A DNA stretch of 12,180 nucleotides. Source: Bremia lactucae (taxonomy: Eukaryota; Oomycota; Peronosporomycetes; Peronosporales; Peronosporaceae). This document shows positions 8,150 to 12,180 of this stretch, piece after piece. Where the stretch lies: positions 561,069 through 573,248 of the forward strand of contig NC_090618.1 of the NCBI RefSeq assembly GCF_004359215.1, given 5' to 3'. A program made the position numbers and the translations under genes. Numbering within the stretch: position 1 is the first letter of the stretch; every line of letters starts with the position of its first letter. The notes below the pieces were generated by a model. That model was given only the letters and a program-made list of their open reading frames with translations. It did no database searches and had not been told where the DNA came from.

Positions 8150-9280
8150 CGGGTAAATTCTGGAAATCAATTTTCCGAGTGCTTGGCACCAGATTGGATA
8201 TGTCCACTGCGGACCATCAGCAGACCGATGGTCAAACAGAACGTGTTAATCGCGTTATTGATGACATTTTACGCAGTGTGTGTGCGCAGACACCAAAGCG
8301 CTGGAGCTCAATGCTCTCAGTAGTGGAATTTGCGTTAAATATCGCTGTCCATGCCTCTACAGGCTATACTCCGTTTAATATAAACGGTCTTGCTCACCCG
8401 CGCGTTCCACTGCGTGGCTCAGGGCTTGGTGGGGGAGAATTAGCCGAAAGGCTTGCTGATATCATCCCTTTTACCGTTCGGAAACAAGTAAGCGAGTTCC
8501 TCGCGACGCGATTTAGTGTCTTAAGACATGTAAACGATACGATGGCTGATAGCCAAGACAAACAAAAAGAACAAGCAGATACCAAAGGCAGAAGCTGTAT
8601 TAATTCTTATATGGTCGGAGACCGAGTTTTACTAAACGCTAATAACCTACCTACCAACTTGGTTTCCGCGGTCTTCAAGACCAAATTGCGCCCGCGCTTT
8701 TATTGGACCATTTACGGTCGTGGCCAAGAAGGGCCTAGCTTATACGCTAAATCTTCCCAGCAAGCTGCGTACACACCCAGTGTTTTACGTTGGCATGCTT
8801 AAGCCATATCGGGACCCTTTCCACGTGGACTTGAAGGCGCTTGCGCCGAGACAGGCGGTCGTGCCGCAGATTGCTGCATCGTCACCAGGATGTCCAGCTG
8901 GCCCTCTAAACGAGAATGCTGACGCTCCAGCGTCGAAAGACGGCTCTGAACCGCTTCAAAAGAGCTCTTAACCCGAGCAAGGACCTCACGAAGAAGTTGC
9001 ACCTCGTGCCGTAGAGCATTAAATGCTTCCGCCGAAATTTCGGCCCCCTCCCGCCATGCTTGATGCGCGGGGGAACCTTCATTTTCATGTCGAGAAACTT
9101 TTAAAGCGACGTTGTCGTGAGGGTCAATACTAGTATCTGGTGAAGTGGCTAGGGTACCCCTCTTCTGAAACCTCTTGGGAATTTAAGGTACCTCTTCGGC
9201 AAGATTGCCCGTACACCGTTGACGTTTTTGAGCGCCAAGCTCAGTGTCAACTCGCGTCAAACGACGCTTCCCACCACTAA
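8149..9280 (+). pseudogene. Ty3/Gypsy integrase with C-terminal chromodomain (copy 2), decayed
   Basis: The gene opens at TGKFWKSIF, inside the integrase core, so both catalytic Asp are missing; TDGQTERVN carries the Glu. One extra T in the run 8698-8701 (copy 1 has one fewer) shifts the frame at the GPY/F module. The frame then continues through THPVFYVGMLKPYRDPFHVD, a Pro/Ala linker, RPPPAMLDARGN, and a chromodomain from about 9077: HVEKLLKRR, QY-stop-YLVKWLGYPSSETSWE, then PLRQDCPYTVDVFE. In-frame stops are TAA 8969-8971, TAA 9020-9022 and TAG 9131-9133; the natural stop is probably TAA 9278-9280. Copy 1 has CAA at the first two of these positions. Chromodomains in this family steer integration to histone-marked chromatin. 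The last 480 nt overlap the antisense frame. Confidence 0.9.
8183..9076 (+). repeat. Direct repeat, right copy (integrase), partner at 6094-6958
   Basis: This copy retains integrase sequence to the left of 8183 and a chromodomain to the right of 9076, both lost in the left copy. It therefore defines both breakpoints of the left copy. Confidence 0.88.
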
Positions 9281-10079
9281 ACGTGGGATTAGGTGGATCT
9301 AAAGCCTCAGTGCGACTTCGATCCTTGGTTGTACGGTCAACCGAAGAACTGAAATAATGGCTAGACCTTTCTTCGTTTTGTGGCATAAATGCCGACCGTA
9401 AGTGGCCTTTGCCCTTAAGCTTAGCAACGTCGAAGCGAAGCTTCCGTTTCAAACAAACATCACCTCTATCCTCAGACTCTCTGATATTCCAGATATTACG
9501 GAGTTTGCGGGCCCGGCGAACACATTTCTCAAATGAGACTTCGTTTTCAGCTCTTGTTTCGTTTGGAAACAAAACGATCGGAATTTCCCTCATGAAGGTC
9601 ACCGAAGCCCCACGGGCTTGATCACGTTAACGTGTCAGATACTGGCTTCGCGTCATTACCTTCGGCGTAAGGTATTGCTCATGAAGAGCGTCGCGAGCAG
9701 CGATCTCTTCCGGCGTCCCCGCCGGGTCACCAGAGATCAAGATGGCCAAGCTATGACCCGCTATCTCTTTGAGACGCTCATCCACACTAAGCGGAGTGAA
9801 TCTATATTCACTATGAGCCTTAGCTTTCGCTGTTTCGGCAGCTCGACAGCGAGCCCTTTCCTCTATGAGGATTATCTGCTCTTGCTCTTCATCGAGCGGA
9901 TTCGTAATAATGTTGGACTCAGGGTCCCGTGTCCTGCTCAATGCAGTTAAGATATCAGCGGCACCACGTTCTGGGAACGCATTCGGGGCTCGCCGATGTT
10001 TGTCCGGAGGAGAAGGCGTGAGCGAACGCCGCTCTTTTTCCTCCTCCTCTGATTGAGAGTGACTTTCAAAGTGAACCAT
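8799..10079 (-). pseudogene. Antisense ORF between Gypsy pol and LTR, two stops; function unknown
   Basis: One minus-strand frame runs from ATG 10079 (context GGAATGG; in-frame TGA upstream at 10107-10109) to TAA 8799-8801, about 426 codons with only two internal stops (TAA 9627-9629 and 9183-9185); roughly twenty would be expected by chance. The N-terminus is acidic (SQSEEEEKERR) then Pro-rich. The middle has PLDEEQEQIILIEERAR, SVDERLKEIAG, GDPAGTPEEIAARDALHEQY, IPIVLFPNETRAENEVSFEK and a basic stretch (RRARKLRN). The C-terminus has a probable coiled coil (about 9027-8880: LRHEVQLLREVLARV, RLSTLERQHSRLEGQLDIL). The 3' 480 nt are antisense to the integrase tail and chromodomain. I do not recognise a family. 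Its position between pol and the 3' LTR resembles the antisense ORFs of plant Tat-lineage elements. An unrelated captured gene is possible. Confidence 0.65.
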
Positions 10080-10106
10080 TCCCTCATCGTCGAGGAAGGT
10101 GCTCAC

Positions 10107-10238
10107 TCAGAGTCTGTGACTCACGCTTGATTGTAATTAGACAAAGGAATGGAAAACACAACCAAATGGATAGCTGTTTAGGTTCCAACCTCAAAGAGGA
10201 AATGAAGCGAATGTTGTCACTCAGTGTCAACACTCTGA
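10107..10238. other. Short spacer between antisense ORF and polypurine tract
   Basis: About 130 bp with no coding frame I can support. By position it would hold the 5' leader of the antisense ORF and the 3' untranslated part of the sense element. Confidence 0.4.
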
Positions 10239-10248
10239 TGGGGGAGGG
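10239..10248 (+). promoter_or_regulatory. Polypurine tract (plus-strand primer site)
   Basis: TGGGGGAGGG, almost all purine, lies directly before the TGTATTGGGG start of the proposed LTR. This is where retroelement reverse transcription primes the second strand. The assignment rests on position and composition. Confidence 0.65.
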
Positions 10249-10347
10249 TGTATTGGGGCACACATCGGTTGGAAAACCGTTGTTGTGGAACATTTCCTTT
10301 ATAGTGAAATACCCTTTTATCTAATTTTAAAATAGTTAGTTACTTAA

Positions 10348-10366
10348 ATCCCATTTATTATGGGAT
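10348..10366. other. Hairpin in LTR: 6-bp stem, 7-nt loop
   Basis: ATCCCA and TGGGAT flank TTTATTA as a perfect inverted repeat. It sits just left of the stronger hairpin at 10376-10398. Confidence 0.6.
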
Positions 10367-10375
10367 AAATGTGTC

Positions 10376-10398
10376 GCCGCCAGATTAATTCTGGCGGC
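10376..10398. other. Hairpin in LTR: 9-bp GC-rich stem, 5-nt loop
   Basis: GCCGCCAGA and TCTGGCGGC form a perfect 9-bp stem around TTAAT. It is the only strongly GC-rich element in an AT-rich stretch and could act in the LTR RNA or as a protein site. The function is unknown. Confidence 0.65.
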
Positions 10399-10448
10399 CA
10401 GAATTTATTTTAATTAGCTAGGGTAAGGTTTTTAGTTTTAAATAATTA

Positions 10449-10454
10449 AATAAA
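10449..10454 (+). terminator. Candidate LTR poly(A) signal AATAAA
   Basis: AATAAA lies in the middle of the LTR, where the R region would be expected. It is a six-base motif in AT-rich DNA, so chance occurrence is likely enough to keep confidence low. Confidence 0.35.
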
Positions 10455-10730
10455 GTGCAGTTCTCCTTTTGATCCTAAAGCGTTAAGTTTCTTCCTAAGG
10501 CTTGCGCAATCATCTGTAAGAGATAGAAGTCTTTCTAGGGTATAAACTCTTGGGCACTAGTTGCTACTTGATTCTACGAACCCCTGAATCCCTTGAACTA
10601 GGATTCGTTAGGCTTTGATAGCTTGTACGACTCCCTGAATTGTTAAACGCATTAGTTCAATCGAATTAAGAGACTCTCTGAGTCTATAAGTCTTCCTCTG
10701 ACTTTAGGAGCGAGGTAGCTCCGCCACACC

Positions 10731-10742
10731 TGGTAGCATTCG
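10731..10742 (+). promoter_or_regulatory. Candidate primer-binding site
   Basis: TGGTAGCATTCG begins two bases after the proposed LTR end. The TGG pairs with the CCA end of a tRNA, and TGGTAGC matches the start of the yeast Ty initiator-Met primer site (TGGTAGCGCC). The remaining bases do not match that site, so the tRNA is not assigned. Confidence 0.55.
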
Positions 10743-10788
10743 TAGTCAATATACGCTCGAGTCCTTATAAGACTAAGCCTTCACTGAA

Positions 10789-11685
10789 ATGGAAGAGTTT
10801 CCAGAACTTTTAGAGGCGCAACGCGTAGCTTATGACAAGCTCAAAACTTATTTTGGGCTTGACCATGTAGAGTTCATTATATCCCAGGGACCAGAGGTCC
10901 TGCATGCAAGGCTCTCAGCCTTCATGCGATATGAATTCTCCTTGATCGGCCTGGTACAAGATCACCTTGCGGCATCGATGCCAATCCGGTACATCTTTGT
11001 TCCTGATTCAGAGCCAAAGACTCGCCCTCTAGCTGTCAATGTAAAGACATTTGAGGGAAAAGAGGGAGAAAATCTCTCTTTTTGGATCAAGCAGATGGAG
11101 ATGTCCATTGACTCCGCCTTGTTCTTAAGAGAACGACAAAAGGTGGCTATGGCCATTTATAAACTTGGAGGTAGAGCCATGGAGTGGGCATTAGCGTGCA
11201 GCCCGTCCATAAACGACGCGTTTCCCTCATGGGATTCGCTGAAACAGCAAATGACTAGCATGTTTGCACCGCCTGATCAGGCTTTTCGCATGCGAGCACG
11301 GCTTCTAGCGACTCGATAGGGTAAACGATCCCTAGAGGACTGTGTCCAGGAGTAAAGAACTCTCATTGCATCTATGCATCAAGACCCGGTGCAAGAAGCA
11401 ATTGTCGTAACAATCTTTATGCAGGGTCGCACTCAGGGCGCTGCCCGGACGGGATTATTTCAATCTCATCCTGCTACTTTCGAAGAGGCAGTTGCCATAG
11501 CGCCACGCGCTGAGTTCGACTTTAAGTCTGCTCGTGTTAGCACGCCTGTTTGCCGAACAAGCTCTTCGAGCACATTAATACCGTCTAATAGAGCGGAACA
11601 TATGGATTGAAGCCTCGTTGAGGAAGGAGAAGAGGCTCTTCAAGCTGTGAAACAGCATAAGACCATCCGTAGGTGTTATATGTGT
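10789..11685 (+). pseudogene. Ty3/Gypsy gag (capsid-like), three stops, cut inside zinc knuckle
   Basis: Gag forms the particle that encloses element RNA. ATG 10789 follows the primer-binding site by about 45 nt. One frame covers 299 codons. The central capsid-like region shows the usual retrotransposon gag pattern: FEGKEGENLSFWIKQME, an alpha-helical AIYKLGGRAMEWA, and FPSWDSLKQQMTSMFAPPD. Stops interrupt at TAG 11317-11319, TAA 11353-11355 and TGA 11608-11610, yet the same frame resumes after each (SLEDCVQE, HPATFEEAVAIAPRAEFDF, then EEGEEALQAV). The frame ends RRCYMC (11668-11685), the first CxxC of a CCHC knuckle, after which the sequence switches to inverted integrase. The missing half of the knuckle occurs on the minus strand at 8138-8111. 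Confidence 0.85.
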
Positions 11686-11695
11686 GTATAGTGAG
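11686..11695. other. Inverted junction J2: plus gag against minus integrase
   Basis: Gag coding ends after TGT 11683-11685. Integrase coding on the other strand ends near 11690-11700. The two genes converge tail to tail at a point where neither would naturally finish. Confidence 0.7.
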
Positions 11696-12180
11696 GGGCT
11701 CTCCCCTACTAAGACTCGGGCTGCGCACAAGCGAGACTCGTGTCCGAGGATGGCGCAGTCCGTTAGTATATAACGGTGTCTCACCCGTACTGGTGTGGAC
11801 ACTGTTATTTATAGCGAACTCCACAAAGGGCAATTGCTTGCTCCACTCTTTGGGAGTTGCTATAGTGCGCAAGACATCCGCCACGACCCGATTGGCACGT
11901 TCGGTTTGGCCATCGGTCTGGCGATGATCTGCGGTCGACATGTGGAGCTTGCTACCTAGCAGCTCAAACACATGTCGCCAAAAACCAGACGTAAAACGAG
12001 GATCCCGGTCCGATACTATGGACTCGGGCATCCCGTGTAGTCGGTAAACATGATCCAGGAACAAGAGAGCTGCCTCCTTGCCGATCGATGTTTTACATGA
12101 TGCTAAATGCACCATTTTGCTCAGTCTGTCTACAAAGACGACGAGCCCTGTCCGATTCTTATGATCGGGCGGCATGCCAA
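11690..12180 (-). pseudogene. Ty3/Gypsy integrase core, second lineage, truncated at both ends
   Basis: The frame is open from the right edge. It starts GMPPDHKNRTGLVVFVDRLSK (first catalytic Asp), continues to VSDRDPRFTSGFW (second Asp) and TADHRQTDGQTERANRV (Glu). The spacing from the second Asp to the Glu is 35 residues, the classical DX35E. It ends at NGLRHPRTRVSLVRSPSLS, just after the core. The GPY/F module and everything beyond are missing because the junction with inverted gag lies at about 11690. Codons further left are antisense to gag and only accidentally open. Compared with copies 1 and 2 (TRLDMSTADHQQTDG, NINGLAHPRVPLRG), this sequence (SKLHMSTADHRQTDG, YTNGLRHPRTRVSL) is clearly another subfamily. 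No stop is visible within the retained core. Confidence 0.88.

Larger units (their letters stand above)
10249..10728 (+). repeat. Single Gypsy LTR (about 480 bp)
   Basis: The interval starts TGT and ends ACA, follows a polypurine tract and precedes a TGG-starting primer-binding site two bases downstream. It is AT-rich and non-coding and carries an AATAAA at 10449-10454. No second copy is present in the window, so the boundaries are inferred from termini and flanking priming sites rather than from repeat alignment. Integrase, chromodomain and antisense ORF lie to its left and gag to its right, so it acts as a 3' LTR to one side and a 5' LTR to the other. Confidence 0.6.

Noticed and set aside
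8960..9140. RIP-like mutation, since three integrase stops fit CpA to TpA changes
   Set aside because: Nonsense changes by transition are almost limited to CAA, CAG, CGA and TGG, so the sample is biased; other damage includes indels and transversions.
8799..9182. Coiled-coil frame dismissed as a pure shadow of the integrase tail
   Set aside because: Considered first, then abandoned: the same frame continues 900 nt beyond the integrase with only one more stop, so it is reported as an antisense ORF instead.
9409..9950. Plus-strand frames of 70-110 codons after the chromodomain
   Set aside because: No motif, and the minus-strand frame through the same DNA is longer with coherent composition.
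11585..11689. C-terminal extension of the minus-strand integrase
   Set aside because: These codons are exactly antisense to the gag region encoding the zinc-knuckle start; integrase similarity ends near 11690.

Overview
The window is eukaryotic transposon DNA with no host gene, RNA gene or CRISPR array that I can support. The style of the elements suggests an oomycete of the Phytophthora type: a large two-ORF APE-type LINE, and chromodomain Ty3/Gypsy elements with an RPPPALLDARGN linker before the chromodomain. The organism assignment is inference from family resemblance.

Positions 1-6093 hold a LINE on the minus strand that runs off the left edge. Its ORF1 is about 900 codons with no stop. 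Its ORF2 (endonuclease plus reverse transcriptase) is open for 1,105 codons to the window edge, with all the catalytic motifs I looked for. The LINE sits inside an older Gypsy integrase; the 5' junction at 6093/6094 is placed by comparison with a second integrase copy 2,089 bp downstream.

Positions 6094-12180 are decayed, rearranged Gypsy debris. In order: an integrase C-terminal fragment on + (6094-6958); an inverted minus-strand piece carrying the second half of a gag zinc knuckle, a retropepsin with a destroyed active site, and the linker that follows it (about 8143 down to 6965); integrase plus chromodomain on + (8149-9280); an antisense reading frame of about 430 codons (10079 down to 8799) lying between pol and the LTR and overlapping the chromodomain; a polypurine tract, one LTR (about 10249-10728) and a primer-binding site; a + gag with three stops (10789-11685) that ends after the first CxxC of its zinc knuckle; and a minus-strand integrase core of a different lineage running off the right edge.

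The main points of interest are the antisense ORF overlapping the chromodomain, the pol-LTR-gag order around a single LTR, the zinc knuckle cut at the same codon at two places 3.5 kb apart on opposite strands, and a LINE ORF2 that has no AUG before most of its endonuclease.
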